A DNA stretch of 64,000 nucleotides from the IMG/VR virus record IMGVR_UViG_3300043568_001227, positions 1 to 64,000 of that record, one strand, 5' to 3'. Source of the DNA: a virus. How positions within the stretch are numbered: the stretch's first letter is position 1; each line of letters opens with the position of its first letter. A program made the translations under genes and the position numbers. The notes below the pieces were generated by a model. It saw only the letters and a list, made by a program, of their open reading frames with translations, made no database searches and had not been told where the DNA came from. Positions 36,558-45,202 of this stretch are shown in pieces.

Positions 36558-37020
36558 AGATTTATATGGAAATAAATTTTCTCTACCTGAGGAGGTTGTA
36601 AGTTATTTACAACAGTGTCATGATGCCGCGGGAGGTGCTGACGAAAGTGTTGAGGGTTATAAGAGAAACAAAGAACTAAGAGATAGTCGTGAAGTTACAT
36701 ATCAACAATTAAAACGAATGAAAAATTGGTTTGATAAGTTTGAGGGTGACGAAAATGATTTATCTTATATTTTAAATGGGGGTCATTATGTTAAAAATTG
36801 GGTTCACAACACCTTAACTTCAATGAGAGATAATGTACACAATACTAAAAAGAATAAATCTGAGGTTTTACCTAATCAATTTATTCAGCCACATGAGAAG
36901 AATGACATGACAACGATTAATAGACCTAGTAAAAGTCACAAATCAACCGTTGATAAATATGACACTGCTATCATGGAAAATTTAACTAGAATAAACGATT
37001 TAATTAAAAAAATAATATAA
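36550..37020 (+). CDS. Phage protein of unknown function
   Basis: A 156 aa protein starting inside the last codons of the previous gene (8-nt overlap). It is mainly helical and charged, with the conserved-looking segments LPEEVVSYLQQCHDAAGGAD and YQQLKRMKNWFDKFEG. No catalytic motif is evident. Overlap with its neighbour indicates co-translation. Confidence 0.55.
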   Translation: MNKDLYGNKFSLPEEVVSYLQQCHDAAGGADESVEGYKRNKELRDSREVTYQQLKRMKNWFDKFEGDENDLSYILNGGHYVKNWVHNTLTSMRDNVHNTKKNKSEVLPNQFIQPHEKNDMTTINRPSKSHKSTVDKYDTAIMENLTRINDLIKKII

Positions 37021-37021
37021 T

Positions 37022-37315
37022 ATGCCAACAACAGAACCAATTAGTTTCGAGCAACCTAAAAATGATTTATCATCAATTGCTGAGATGGAGAGAGCAAAAT
37101 TATTCCCAAAGAATGATTATAAACCAACAAACCAATATTCTGCGGTTAATCCTGACGCTATTGCCGATGGAGATGCTCAAGGTAAAGGTACTGGAGGATT
37201 TTTAGATGTTTATAATCAAGGTGCGGGAGCAATCCAAGACATTTTAGAGAGAAAGGCCGAGGTAGTTATTAATGAATTTAAACCCAACTCACCGTATACT
37301 ACACCAAGTGCATAA
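37022..37315 (+). CDS. Small phage protein of unknown function
   Basis: A 97 aa protein, low complexity at both ends, with a Gly/Ala-rich middle (GKGTGGFLDVYNQGAGAIQD). It starts 1 nt after the previous stop and its stop overlaps the next ATG by one base. No family recognised. Confidence 0.5.
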   Translation: MPTTEPISFEQPKNDLSSIAEMERAKLFPKNDYKPTNQYSAVNPDAIADGDAQGKGTGGFLDVYNQGAGAIQDILERKAEVVINEFKPNSPYTTPSA

Positions 37316-37749
37316 TGAAACTTTACAACACAGTTAAATCTCTTATTTTAGAAGTAGCGTCGATTGACTCAATCGTTGATGCTATAAAAAAAAGAAATAA
37401 GATAGTAATTTACTATGATGGTGATGAGCCAGGTGGTAGAGGGTTAAGAGAAATCGAACCTGTTTGTCTTGGGTATAGTAAGTCAGATAATCCTGTTTTA
37501 AGAGCTTGGGATAATGAAGGGTCTTCTCATACCGCGTATAAAGGCGAACAACCTTTACCTGGGTGGAGATTATTCAGAGTTGATAAAATATTATCATTTA
37601 AACCAACGGGAGAAAATTTTGATTCATCTAAACCAGGATATAATCCATCAGGGGACAAAAGTATGAATAGAGTTATTATTAACGCAGTGTTTAATCAACA
37701 ACCAACGGAACCAACGGAACCAACGGAACCAACGGAACCAATACAATAA
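37315..37749 (+). CDS. WYL-domain-like protein with short N-terminal leader
   Basis: A 144 aa protein. Residues 18-100 fit a stand-alone WYL-type SH3-like ligand-binding domain: IKKRNKIVIYYDGDEP, then an R-E-I-E-P strand, then VLRAWDNEG and a final WRLFRVDKILSF. The N-terminal 14 residues (MKLYNTVKSLILEV) resemble the leader seen on head proteins here, with a possible L-x-E cleavage site. The C-terminus is four PTE repeats from a 9-base tandem repeat. There is no HTH, so it is not a typical WYL transcription factor. Assignment moderate. Confidence 0.5.
   Translation: MKLYNTVKSLILEVASIDSIVDAIKKRNKIVIYYDGDEPGGRGLREIEPVCLGYSKSDNPVLRAWDNEGSSHTAYKGEQPLPGWRLFRVDKILSFKPTGENFDSSKPGYNPSGDKSMNRVIINAVFNQQPTEPTEPTEPTEPIQ
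37692..37740 (+). repeat. 9-bp tandem repeat (ccaacggaa) x4-5
   Basis: Near-perfect tandem copies encode PTEPTEPTEPTEP at the end of the WYL-like protein. It is a potential slippage site. Confidence 0.85.
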
Positions 37750-37756
37750 TTAAGAT

Positions 37757-38341
37757 ATGACAAACGAAAACGACTTAATACAAAAATTAATGGTATCTAA
37801 GGCTATTATGGATAAACATAATAATACCCCAAGAGCGGGTAATAATTTAAATATGACAAGTCCAATGGTTCAGGATTACGAAGCCCCACAAGCCAAGTAT
37901 AACTTACCACAAGAATTTATGCAGGAATCTGTAACTCAATCAGTTCCTTCAACACAACAACCAATAACCAAAGATAGGGTTATGTCATCTAAATTACCTG
38001 ATGAGATTAAAAGGTTAATGATAGAACATCCAATCAATCAACCAAACTCAATGGCAGGACCTTCATTATCTAATGATTTGATTGATAAAGCCGCAAGATT
38101 GATGAATGTTGACGCTAAAGGAACTCCAAGAGGACCTCAACCAAAAAGAGTTACCGAACAATCAATACCGACTCAAGATTTGTCAAGTTTAAAAGAATTG
38201 TTAAGAGAAGTTGTTGAAGAGGTTTTATTAGAAAATGGATTAATCGCCGAATCAACCCAAAAATCAAATGAAGTATTTTCTTTTAAGGTAGGTAAGCATA
38301 TATTTGAAGGTAAGGTTACTAAGATAAAAAAAATATCTTAA
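37757..38341 (+). CDS. Phage protein of unknown function
   Basis: A 194 aa protein: a largely disordered Pro/Gln/Asn-rich N-terminal half, a helical stretch LSSLKELLREVVEEVLLENG (about 143-162) and a compact beta C-terminus (FSFKVGKHIFEGKVTKIKK). The helix followed by a basic beta end suggests a protein-interaction module. Last gene before a strong terminator. Family not recognised. Confidence 0.55.
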   Translation: MTNENDLIQKLMVSKAIMDKHNNTPRAGNNLNMTSPMVQDYEAPQAKYNLPQEFMQESVTQSVPSTQQPITKDRVMSSKLPDEIKRLMIEHPINQPNSMAGPSLSNDLIDKAARLMNVDAKGTPRGPQPKRVTEQSIPTQDLSSLKELLREVVEEVLLENGLIAESTQKSNEVFSFKVGKHIFEGKVTKIKKIS

Positions 38342-38360
38342 AAACAAGTTTACTCTAAAG

Positions 38361-38396
38361 AAAACCCCCCTCATAACTATGTGGGGGTTTTTTATT
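38361..38396 (+). terminator. Rho-independent terminator
   Basis: A stem of AAAACCCCC paired with GGGGGTTTT (about 38361-38391) around an inner CAT/ATG pair is followed by T-rich sequence. It ends the 35721-38341 unit. Confidence 0.8.
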
Positions 38397-38453
38397 TTAT
38401 AAGGTTGATATTCTATTATTTTCTTATTATATTTTCTAAGACAATTTTATATT

Positions 38454-39674
38454 ATGAAAGAAAAAATTAATGTTTTAGTACTACCAAGTGATAAAAGTGG
38501 TGTTGGGAAATTTCGTTCTATCGACCCTCACGTACATTTACAAAATTTATATCCTGACGACTTCCATTTAGACATTGACTACGAACCAAAAATCAATGAC
38601 CCAAATTATTGGAAAAAATATCAAATCGTTCACGTACATAGAAATATTGGTAGTAATTACGACAATACTCCACTAATCATTAGAAAGTTAAAATCACTAG
38701 GAATTATCGTTATTGTTGACATTGATGATTATTGGTTACCAACAAAAGAACATCCTATTCATCAAATAATTGTTCAACAAAAAATTAACGAAAAAATTGT
38801 TGCAAACTTAAAAGAAGCTGATTATGTTACAACAACAACAGATATTTTTGCAAATGAAATTAGAAGGTTTAATAAAAATGTTGTTGTATTCCCCAATGCA
38901 ATTAACCCAAAAGAACCTCAATTCAATCAACCAACCGTTGAATCAGATAGAATTAGAGTTGGGTGGTTAGGTGGCTCATCTCACTTACATGATTTAATGT
39001 TACTACAAGGGTTCACTCAAAGAAATGGTAAGGACATTAATGACAAAATTCAATATGTTATTTGTGGGTTTGATACTCGTGGTACTGTTACTGAGATTAA
39101 TCCACAAACGGGGGAACAAAAACGTAGAGACATTTTACCTCACGAAACTGTGTGGGCAAAATATGAAGAGATTTTTACAAACAATTATAATTTAGTTGAT
39201 GAGGATTATAAAAAATTCTTAATGGAATATAAAGAACAAGATTATGTTTCAAATAAAGAATTACCTTATCTTAGAGTTTGGACAAAACCTGTTACCACAT
39301 ATGCAATGAATTATTCTAAATTTGATATTTCATTAGCTCCAATCAAAAATCACGTCTTTAATAGAATGAAATCTCAGTTAAAAGTTATTGAAGCAGGATT
39401 TTATAAGAAAGCGTTAATCGCGTCTGAAATAGGTCCATATACAATCGACTTGAAACATTGTATGAAGAATGGTAACTTTGTTGATGGTAATGCTTTATTA
39501 GTCGGTGAGCAAAGAAATCATAGTGATTGGTCGAAACACATCAAAAAGTTAGTTCAAAACCCTAATTTGATTACAGATATGGGAGAAAGATTATATGAAA
39601 CGGTTAAAGACAAATACGATTTAAATACCGTAACAAAAAATAGAGCAGAATTTTATAAATCATTAATTAAATAA
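38454..39674 (+). CDS. GT4-like glycosyltransferase
   Basis: A 406 aa protein with GT-B features: an N-terminal Rossmann-like half with a GVGKFR loop and VIVDIDDYW, a linker, and a C-terminal half with RVGWLGGSSHLHDL (donor-side glycine loop) and LKVIEAGFYKKALIASEIG, which carries the conserved Glu of the GT4 donor site. First gene of the second sugar-related operon, 1 nt before the nucleotidyltransferase. Substrates unknown. Confidence 0.7.
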   Translation: MKEKINVLVLPSDKSGVGKFRSIDPHVHLQNLYPDDFHLDIDYEPKINDPNYWKKYQIVHVHRNIGSNYDNTPLIIRKLKSLGIIVIVDIDDYWLPTKEHPIHQIIVQQKINEKIVANLKEADYVTTTTDIFANEIRRFNKNVVVFPNAINPKEPQFNQPTVESDRIRVGWLGGSSHLHDLMLLQGFTQRNGKDINDKIQYVICGFDTRGTVTEINPQTGEQKRRDILPHETVWAKYEEIFTNNYNLVDEDYKKFLMEYKEQDYVSNKELPYLRVWTKPVTTYAMNYSKFDISLAPIKNHVFNRMKSQLKVIEAGFYKKALIASEIGPYTIDLKHCMKNGNFVDGNALLVGEQRNHSDWSKHIKKLVQNPNLITDMGERLYETVKDKYDLNTVTKNRAEFYKSLIK

Positions 39675-39675
39675 T

Positions 39676-40134
39676 ATGTATAATAAAAAAGGTAAAGTTG
39701 GGTTCACCGCAGGTAATTTTGATTTATTACACCCAGGTTATATTTACACTTTTGAAGCGGCAAAAGAAAAGTGTGATTACTTTATGGTCTTTTTACAAAG
39801 AGACCCGTCTGAGACAAGATTTACAAAGTATAAACCAGTCGTTCCATTATATGAAAGATATAAAACTTTAATGTCAATAAAGTATGTTGATGAAGTTGTG
39901 ACATATCAAACTGAAGAGGATTTAATAAAACTTATTGAGTTTTATAAACCTGATGTTAGAATTTTAGGTGACGATTATATTGGTAAGAGGTTTACTGGAG
40001 ACCATCTACCAATTGAGGTAGTTTACACCACAAGGTCTCACAATTGGTCAACAACTAAAATCAAAGATTTAATCACAATACAAACATTGAAACAAAACCC
40101 TGAAATTTTAAAAAATTTAGAGACAAATGATTAA
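39676..40134 (+). CDS. Cytidylyltransferase-like nucleotidyltransferase
   Basis: A 152 aa protein of the glycerol-3-phosphate cytidylyltransferase / RfaE C-terminal type: TAGNFDLLHPGYIYTFEAAK carries the HxGH site, but the second His is Tyr (HPGY). The C-terminal signature is WSTTKIKDLI, corresponding to the ISTT motif. YERYKTLMSIKYVDEVV is typical of the family. The HxGH change may weaken catalysis or alter specificity. It would make a CDP- or ADP-activated precursor for the neighbouring transferases (inference). Confidence 0.7.
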   Translation: MYNKKGKVGFTAGNFDLLHPGYIYTFEAAKEKCDYFMVFLQRDPSETRFTKYKPVVPLYERYKTLMSIKYVDEVVTYQTEEDLIKLIEFYKPDVRILGDDYIGKRFTGDHLPIEVVYTTRSHNWSTTKIKDLITIQTLKQNPEILKNLETND

Positions 40135-40846
40135 AATACCTATTACTAAAATTTTGTTTCTTGATATAGAAACAGTTGGGATTGAAAAAGACTTCGATAC
40201 TTGTGTTGAAAAACGTCCTGAAATTGCACATCAATTCGATAAGTATTTCGATTGGTTTTTAAAACGATTCCCTGAAGACGCAATTAAAGGGGAAAACGAA
40301 GATGAAAGAAAAAATATTATATTCTCAACAAGAACCGCGCTGGTACCCGAATTTGCAAAGATTGTATGTGTTAGTGTTGCCTTTGTTATGGATAATGGTG
40401 AAGTTAAAAAACAAACGTTTTCTGGTGATGATGAGGAACAATTATTACGTGATTGTCAGAAATTATTGGACCGTTGTGGAAGATTGGATTTCTTTCTGTG
40501 TGGGCATAATCTAAAGAATTTTGATATTCCAATGATGGCTAAAAGAATGATTATTAATGGATTACTTCCACCATCAATTTTACCGTCATACGATACAAAA
40601 CCATGGGAAATTAAAGCCATCGACACTAAAGAAATTTGGCAATATGGTGCTTATACGGCGATTGGTTCATTAGATTTAATGTGTACCTCAATGGAGATTC
40701 CATCACCAAAAGAAGGTGAAATCACAGGAGATAAAGTACATAATTCATATTGGAACCATGGTAAATTAAAAGAAATCTCAGAATACTGTGAACGAGACGT
40801 TAACGTATTAATTGAGGTGATAAAAAAATTAAAAGAACTTAAATAA
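40127..40846 (+). CDS. PolB-like 3'-5' exonuclease (DEDDy)
   Basis: A 239 aa exonuclease-fold protein. Exo I is ILFLDIETVG (about 9-18), Exo II is FFLCGHNLKNFDIPMMAKRM (about 124-143), and Exo III is YCERDV near the C-terminus, giving the D-E-D-D set with Tyr. It matches stand-alone predicted PolB-like 3'-5' exonucleases (DNA_pol_B_exo2 type). It overlaps the previous gene by 8 nt and the next by 1 nt. Role in phage DNA metabolism or degradation inferred. Confidence 0.75.
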   Translation: MIKIPITKILFLDIETVGIEKDFDTCVEKRPEIAHQFDKYFDWFLKRFPEDAIKGENEDERKNIIFSTRTALVPEFAKIVCVSVAFVMDNGEVKKQTFSGDDEEQLLRDCQKLLDRCGRLDFFLCGHNLKNFDIPMMAKRMIINGLLPPSILPSYDTKPWEIKAIDTKEIWQYGAYTAIGSLDLMCTSMEIPSPKEGEITGDKVHNSYWNHGKLKEISEYCERDVNVLIEVIKKLKELK

Positions 40847-41448
40847 TGTCAGAAGAAATAGATTTAGATTTTTTAAAGAAAAAAGCCGAAGAGCTAAAAT
40901 CAATACTATCAATGTCAGAAAACAATGATATTGATTATAATCAAATCCTTGAGGAGTTTGGTGTTGATGTTAAACAATTAGAAGTTGATATGAAAAACTA
41001 TAAAGCTCAGTTAGAATTAGGTTTTAATAAACTACATCTTGATGCCGTAACCCCAAGTTATAACTACCCAAGTGATTCTGGATTTGATTTATACTCAGTT
41101 GAAGATATTACAATTGAGGGACTTGGTAGAGGTTTAGTTCCGACAGGATTATCATTTGACATTAAAGATGGATATGAAATTCAAGTTAGGTCTAAAAGTG
41201 GGTTAGCCATTAATCAAGGTTTAATGTGTTTAAACTCTCCAGGAACGGTAGATAATGGATATACAGGTGAAGTAAAAGTAATTATATTTAATACAAATAA
41301 AGAACCTTTTACAATTACTAAAGGTATGAAAGTTGCTCAAGCAGTTTTATGTCCCGTAGTTAATGGTGGTTGGGTTTATTTGGATGAGAGAAATGAAGTA
41401 ACAAAAAAAGACCGTAATAGTAACGGATTCGGTTCAACAGGAATTTAA
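40846..41448 (+). CDS. dut: dUTP diphosphatase with N-terminal extension
   Basis: A 200 aa trimeric-type dUTPase hydrolysing dUTP to dUMP and PPi. The five motifs are in order: DSGFDLYS (about 75), RSKSGLA (about 115), NSPGTVDNGYTGEVKV (about 131), KGMKVAQAVL (about 163) and the C-terminal arm NGFGSTG (about 193). The first 60 residues are an acidic helical extension not found in standard dUTPases of about 145 aa. It would keep uracil out of phage DNA and supply dUMP for dTTP. It overlaps the exonuclease stop by 1 nt. Confidence 0.9.
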   Translation: MSEEIDLDFLKKKAEELKSILSMSENNDIDYNQILEEFGVDVKQLEVDMKNYKAQLELGFNKLHLDAVTPSYNYPSDSGFDLYSVEDITIEGLGRGLVPTGLSFDIKDGYEIQVRSKSGLAINQGLMCLNSPGTVDNGYTGEVKVIIFNTNKEPFTITKGMKVAQAVLCPVVNGGWVYLDERNEVTKKDRNSNGFGSTGI

Positions 41449-41449
41449 T

Positions 41450-42949
41450 ATGATAACAATAATTTATTCAACCCATAAAGACGAAACTTATAATAACAAA
41501 TTTAAACAACATTTGTTACAAACTGTTGGATTAAAACATGTTCAGATTTTAGAGTTTCAGAACAATAATCAATACAGTTTGGCTGAGGTATATAACAAAG
41601 GTATATCACAATCAATTTATGATATTGTGGTTTGTTGTCATAACGACATCAAATTAGAAAATAATTGGGGTAAGAAATTATTTAAAGATTTCGAAAATAA
41701 CCCTGATTACGGAATCATTGGGAAGGCAGGGTCAACATATTTTCCTGAATCAGGAGTCTATTGGGAACGAATGGCTCAAACAATGGTTGGTCATGTATAT
41801 CACCAACCTGAGGGTCGTAAAAAATGGGTTAATAAGTATTCCGCAAAATTAGATGAATTAACACCAGTAGTGACTATTGATGGTTTATTCATTTCATTCG
41901 ATAAAACAAAAATAAAACATAATTTTAATGAGACTATTGGTAAGTTTCATTTTTATGACCACCCATTCTGTTTAAGTAATTATTTAGACGGGGTAAAAAT
42001 TGGGGTTACATTTTCTTTTGATATTACCCACCAATCAGTTGGACGACCAAATGAGGAATTTTTTGAAAGTAAAACTAAATTTTTAGAGAAGTTCTCGTCT
42101 AAATTGCCATTAGACTTAAAACCAAACAGTATTTACGTTCCTAAAATAAACGAAAAACCAACTAAAAATATTGGTAAAGTTTCGGTAATTATACCAACAA
42201 AAGATAAGTTCGAATTAATAAGTGAATGTATTCTATCTTTTTACGAACATTGTAACCCTAATTTATTTGACATTTTTATCGCCGACACTGGGTCAACTGA
42301 TGAAAATAAAGAAAAACTTAAATCATTTATTTCTGATTATAATAATATTAAATTAATTGAATATGATTATTATAATTTTGCAAAAATTAATAATGATGTG
42401 GTTAAAAACCATCTAAATAACACTCACGAATATTTGTTATTTTGTAATAATGATATTAAATTATTAAACAACGTTATTTATGGTATGTTAAAAATATTCA
42501 AAACAACTCCAAAAGTTGGTACTGTCGGTTGTCGTCTACATTATTTAGATAATACCGTACAACATGATGGTATGGTAATTTATATTCATAACAATATAAT
42601 ACAATTAACACATTCGGGATTAAAAGGATATTATACTTATACACCATCAATAAAAAAAGTATTGGGGTCTACTGCAGCTCTATTAATGATTAATAAAACC
42701 ATATTTGAAAAGTGTGGTTATTTTAACGAAAATTATCAAACTTGTTTAGAGGATGCGGAATTAAACATCAAATGTCTTTCATTAGGTCTAAATAATTATT
42801 ATGACGGTAATTTAGTTGCTTATCACTATGAGAGTCAAACCAGAGGAGATAATGATGATAATTACCGTCAAGATTACATTAACACTTTTTATCCTTTTAT
42901 GATTAAAAACGAAAACAATATTAAACCTTTTATATTTAAATTAAACTAA
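41450..42949 (+). CDS. Tandem GT2-type glycosyltransferase
   Basis: A 499 aa protein with two GT-A domains. Residues 1-230 resemble Glyco_tranf_2_5-type enzymes (IIYSTHKDETYNNKF, VVCCHNDIKLENNW as the acidic site). Residues 243-499 are a classic GT2: VSVIIPTKDKFELISECILS, IADTGSTDEN, LFCNNDIKLL as the D-x-D equivalent, and GYFNENYQTCLEDAELNIKC as the ED acceptor-side motif. Two domains suggest bifunctional chain building. Acceptor unknown. Confidence 0.75.
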   Translation: MITIIYSTHKDETYNNKFKQHLLQTVGLKHVQILEFQNNNQYSLAEVYNKGISQSIYDIVVCCHNDIKLENNWGKKLFKDFENNPDYGIIGKAGSTYFPESGVYWERMAQTMVGHVYHQPEGRKKWVNKYSAKLDELTPVVTIDGLFISFDKTKIKHNFNETIGKFHFYDHPFCLSNYLDGVKIGVTFSFDITHQSVGRPNEEFFESKTKFLEKFSSKLPLDLKPNSIYVPKINEKPTKNIGKVSVIIPTKDKFELISECILSFYEHCNPNLFDIFIADTGSTDENKEKLKSFISDYNNIKLIEYDYYNFAKINNDVVKNHLNNTHEYLLFCNNDIKLLNNVIYGMLKIFKTTPKVGTVGCRLHYLDNTVQHDGMVIYIHNNIIQLTHSGLKGYYTYTPSIKKVLGSTAALLMINKTIFEKCGYFNENYQTCLEDAELNIKCLSLGLNNYYDGNLVAYHYESQTRGDNDDNYRQDYINTFYPFMIKNENNIKPFIFKLN

Positions 42950-43578
42950 TGGCACAAGGAATTTACCAAATAACAGAAAATTTTGAAACTAAACTATCCG
43001 AATATACAGGTGCGAAGTACGTTGTAACAGTGGATAATCAAAGTAACGCATTATTCTTATCACTAATGTATGAGAATATTAAAGGTATGGAAATTGAGAT
43101 TCCATCCAGAACATACCCATCGGTACCATGTGAGATTATTCATGCGGGAGGTAAGGTTAAATTTACCCCTGTTGAGGGTAAAACTATAAAAGGTGCGTAC
43201 CAGTTGTCCCCAACAAAAGTTTGGGATTCGGCACTTAGGTTTACTAGTAATATGTACATACCTAACACTCATATGTGTATCTCATTCACAGGACCATACA
43301 AACACTTTAAACTGTCTAAGGGTGGTGCAATTTTAACAGACGACTATGATGCGTATCTTTGGTTCAAACGAGCAAGATATAGTGGGAGAAGAGAATGTTC
43401 ATACCATGACGACCATTTTGATATGTTAGGTTGGAATTTTTATATGATGCCCGAATTAGCCGCGAGAGGTTATTTATTAATGAATCAGTTCTATAATATG
43501 GATGGGACTCCAAAACATAATGAGGATTTAGAATTACCTTATCCAGATTTATCAAATTTTAAAATATATCAACAATGA
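42949..43578 (+). CDS. Short DegT/DnrJ/EryC1/StrS-type sugar aminotransferase
   Basis: A 209 aa protein related to PLP-dependent DegT-family sugar aminotransferases: FETKLSEYTGAKYVVTVDNQ at the N-terminus, EIEIPSRTYPSVPCEIIHAGG around the cofactor pocket, and SFTGPYKHFKLSKGGAILTD, where the family places its PLP lysine. It is only about 55% of the usual 370 aa length and lacks the C-terminal small domain, so it is either a minimal phage form or catalytically altered. It probably modifies a keto-sugar for the nearby transferases. It overlaps the previous gene by 1 nt and the next by 4 nt. Confidence 0.7.
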   Translation: MAQGIYQITENFETKLSEYTGAKYVVTVDNQSNALFLSLMYENIKGMEIEIPSRTYPSVPCEIIHAGGKVKFTPVEGKTIKGAYQLSPTKVWDSALRFTSNMYIPNTHMCISFTGPYKHFKLSKGGAILTDDYDAYLWFKRARYSGRRECSYHDDHFDMLGWNFYMMPELAARGYLLMNQFYNMDGTPKHNEDLELPYPDLSNFKIYQQ

Positions 43579-44192
43579 AAAATTACAAATTTACAGAAGA
43601 ATGGTTTACCAACGATGGGTTATCCGTATTAAATAATTTAGACCCAACAAAAGAAATTCATATCCTTGAGATAGGTTGTTTTGAGGGTAAATCCACTATT
43701 TGGTTTTTAGATAATATTTTACAAAACGACAAATCAACGATAACTTGTGTCGACCCATGGACTAATTTTAGTCAAGATAATAATAGTTTAAATTCTTACT
43801 TTAAAGATAACGCTGAATGGTTATTAAGTGAAAGAAAAACTAAAGAAATGTTTTTACATAATATTAATGAAAGTACAAACGCCAATAAGGTAATCGTTAG
43901 GGAAGGTCTTTCAAATAAAGTCTTACCATTTTTAATTACTGAAGGAAAAATGTACGATATAATTTTTATTGACGGTAATCATACCGCACCATATGTTATG
44001 ATGGATGCGATTATGTCATGGGAATTATTAAATGATAATGGTATTATTATTTTTGACGATTACTTATGGGAAATGAGTCGGCCAACAAACTTAAGACCGA
44101 AAGAATCTGTAGACTATTTTATGTTAACCTTTTCTGACTATATTACCGAATTACATTCAAATTACCGTAAAATAATTAAAAAAATAAAATAA
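43575..44192 (+). CDS. Class I SAM methyltransferase (Methyltransf_24-like)
   Basis: A 205 aa protein with SAM motif I HILEIGCFEGKSTIWFL (about 28), the acidic loop ITCVDPWTNF, and DIIFIDGNHTAPYVMMDA followed by GIIIFDDYLW, all typical of the Methyltransf_24 group. Members methylate sugars or small metabolites, so a glycan target is inferred from context. Confidence 0.75.
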   Translation: MKNYKFTEEWFTNDGLSVLNNLDPTKEIHILEIGCFEGKSTIWFLDNILQNDKSTITCVDPWTNFSQDNNSLNSYFKDNAEWLLSERKTKEMFLHNINESTNANKVIVREGLSNKVLPFLITEGKMYDIIFIDGNHTAPYVMMDAIMSWELLNDNGIIIFDDYLWEMSRPTNLRPKESVDYFMLTFSDYITELHSNYRKIIKKIK

Positions 44193-44279
44193 AAAAATCG
44201 AGAATAGGTACAGGTGAGTTTGGAAGGAAAGTGAGTAATAATCTTTCTTTACTGTCTATAAAAATTAATTAAAATAACT

Positions 44280-44837
44280 ATGTTTTATACTAAAGAAGAA
44301 TTAAAATTAATTGGATTTAAATCAATTGGGGAAAATGTTTTGATTTCAAACAAATGTTCAATTTACAATCCACGGAACATATCGATAGGTAACAATGTTA
44401 GAATTGATGATTTTTGTGTGATTAGCGCTGGTGAAGGTGGAATTAAAATAGGTAACTATGTTCACATTGCCGTTTTTTGTAGTTTAATCGGGAACGGTAA
44501 AATAACACTTGACGATTTTTCAGGATTATCATCAAGAGTATCAATATACAGTTCAACTGATGATTATAGTGGTAATTTTTTAACAAATCCAACAGTAAGT
44601 AAAGAATACACTAATGTTATATCAGGTGATGTTAGGTTAGGTAAACACGTTATTGTTGGTGCGGGGAGTGTGATATTACCAAATGTTAATATTGATGACC
44701 ATAGTTCTGTTGGTTCGTTATCATTAGTGACTAAAGATGTTGAAAAGTCTAAAATTGTTGTTGGTATACCATCTAAGGTCATAAAAAATAGAGAAAATAA
44801 TTTATACAGTTTAGAATGCGAGTTTCTGAAAAAATAA
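44280..44837 (+). CDS. Left-handed beta-helix (hexapeptide) acyltransferase
   Basis: A 185 aa protein with imperfect hexapeptide repeats (I-G-x-N-V-x, VIVGAGSVILPNV, SSVGSLSLVTKD, IVVGIPSKVIK), the WcaF/NodL-like O-acetyltransferase architecture. The catalytic His usually found near the helix loop corresponds to a YVHIAVFC or H-containing turn, not certain from sequence alone. It would acetylate a sugar. It overlaps the downstream hydratase-like gene by 22 nt. Confidence 0.75.
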   Translation: MFYTKEELKLIGFKSIGENVLISNKCSIYNPRNISIGNNVRIDDFCVISAGEGGIKIGNYVHIAVFCSLIGNGKITLDDFSGLSSRVSIYSSTDDYSGNFLTNPTVSKEYTNVISGDVRLGKHVIVGAGSVILPNVNIDDHSSVGSLSLVTKDVEKSKIVVGIPSKVIKNRENNLYSLECEFLKK

Positions 44838-45184
44838 CTATAACAGATAAAATGGTGAGGGATTTTTCCGAACTGTCTGGAGATAAAAATCCAATCCACT
44901 TAGATGATGAGTATTCCAAAAATAGTATATTTGGAAAAAGAATTGCACATGGAATGTTATTATCTTCCTTTTTTTCTAAGATAATTGCAACCTATTACCC
45001 TGGTGAAGGTTCAATATATTTAAAACAAGATTTAAATTTTAAAAACCCTTGTTACATTAATGATGAGATTGAAATTGTGATTGAGTTAGACAAAAAAGAA
45101 AATAATAAGTATTTTTTAAAAACAAAAATAATAAGAGACGATGTAGAAATTATTGATGGTAATGCGATAGTTTTAAAAAAATAA
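44816..45184 (+). CDS. MaoC-like (R)-hydratase, hot-dog fold
   Basis: A 122 aa single hot-dog domain with the full MaoC/PhaJ signature: DFSELSGDKNPIHLDDEYS (catalytic Asp and His of the hydratase site) and FGKRIAHGMLLSSF. Family members hydrate trans-2-enoyl-CoA to (R)-3-hydroxyacyl-CoA. Paired with the overlapping acyltransferase gene it may supply or modify an acyl group for glycan decoration. That role is inference; the catalytic motif is clear. Confidence 0.8.
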   Translation: MRVSEKITITDKMVRDFSELSGDKNPIHLDDEYSKNSIFGKRIAHGMLLSSFFSKIIATYYPGEGSIYLKQDLNFKNPCYINDEIEIVIELDKKENNKYFLKTKIIRDDVEIIDGNAIVLKK

Positions 45185-45202
45185 AGTAAAAACTAAATAA
45201 TC

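Noticed and set aside
44193-44279. Possible structured RNA between methyltransferase and acyltransferase genes
   Set aside because: Only short imperfect pairings and no promoter or terminator were found.
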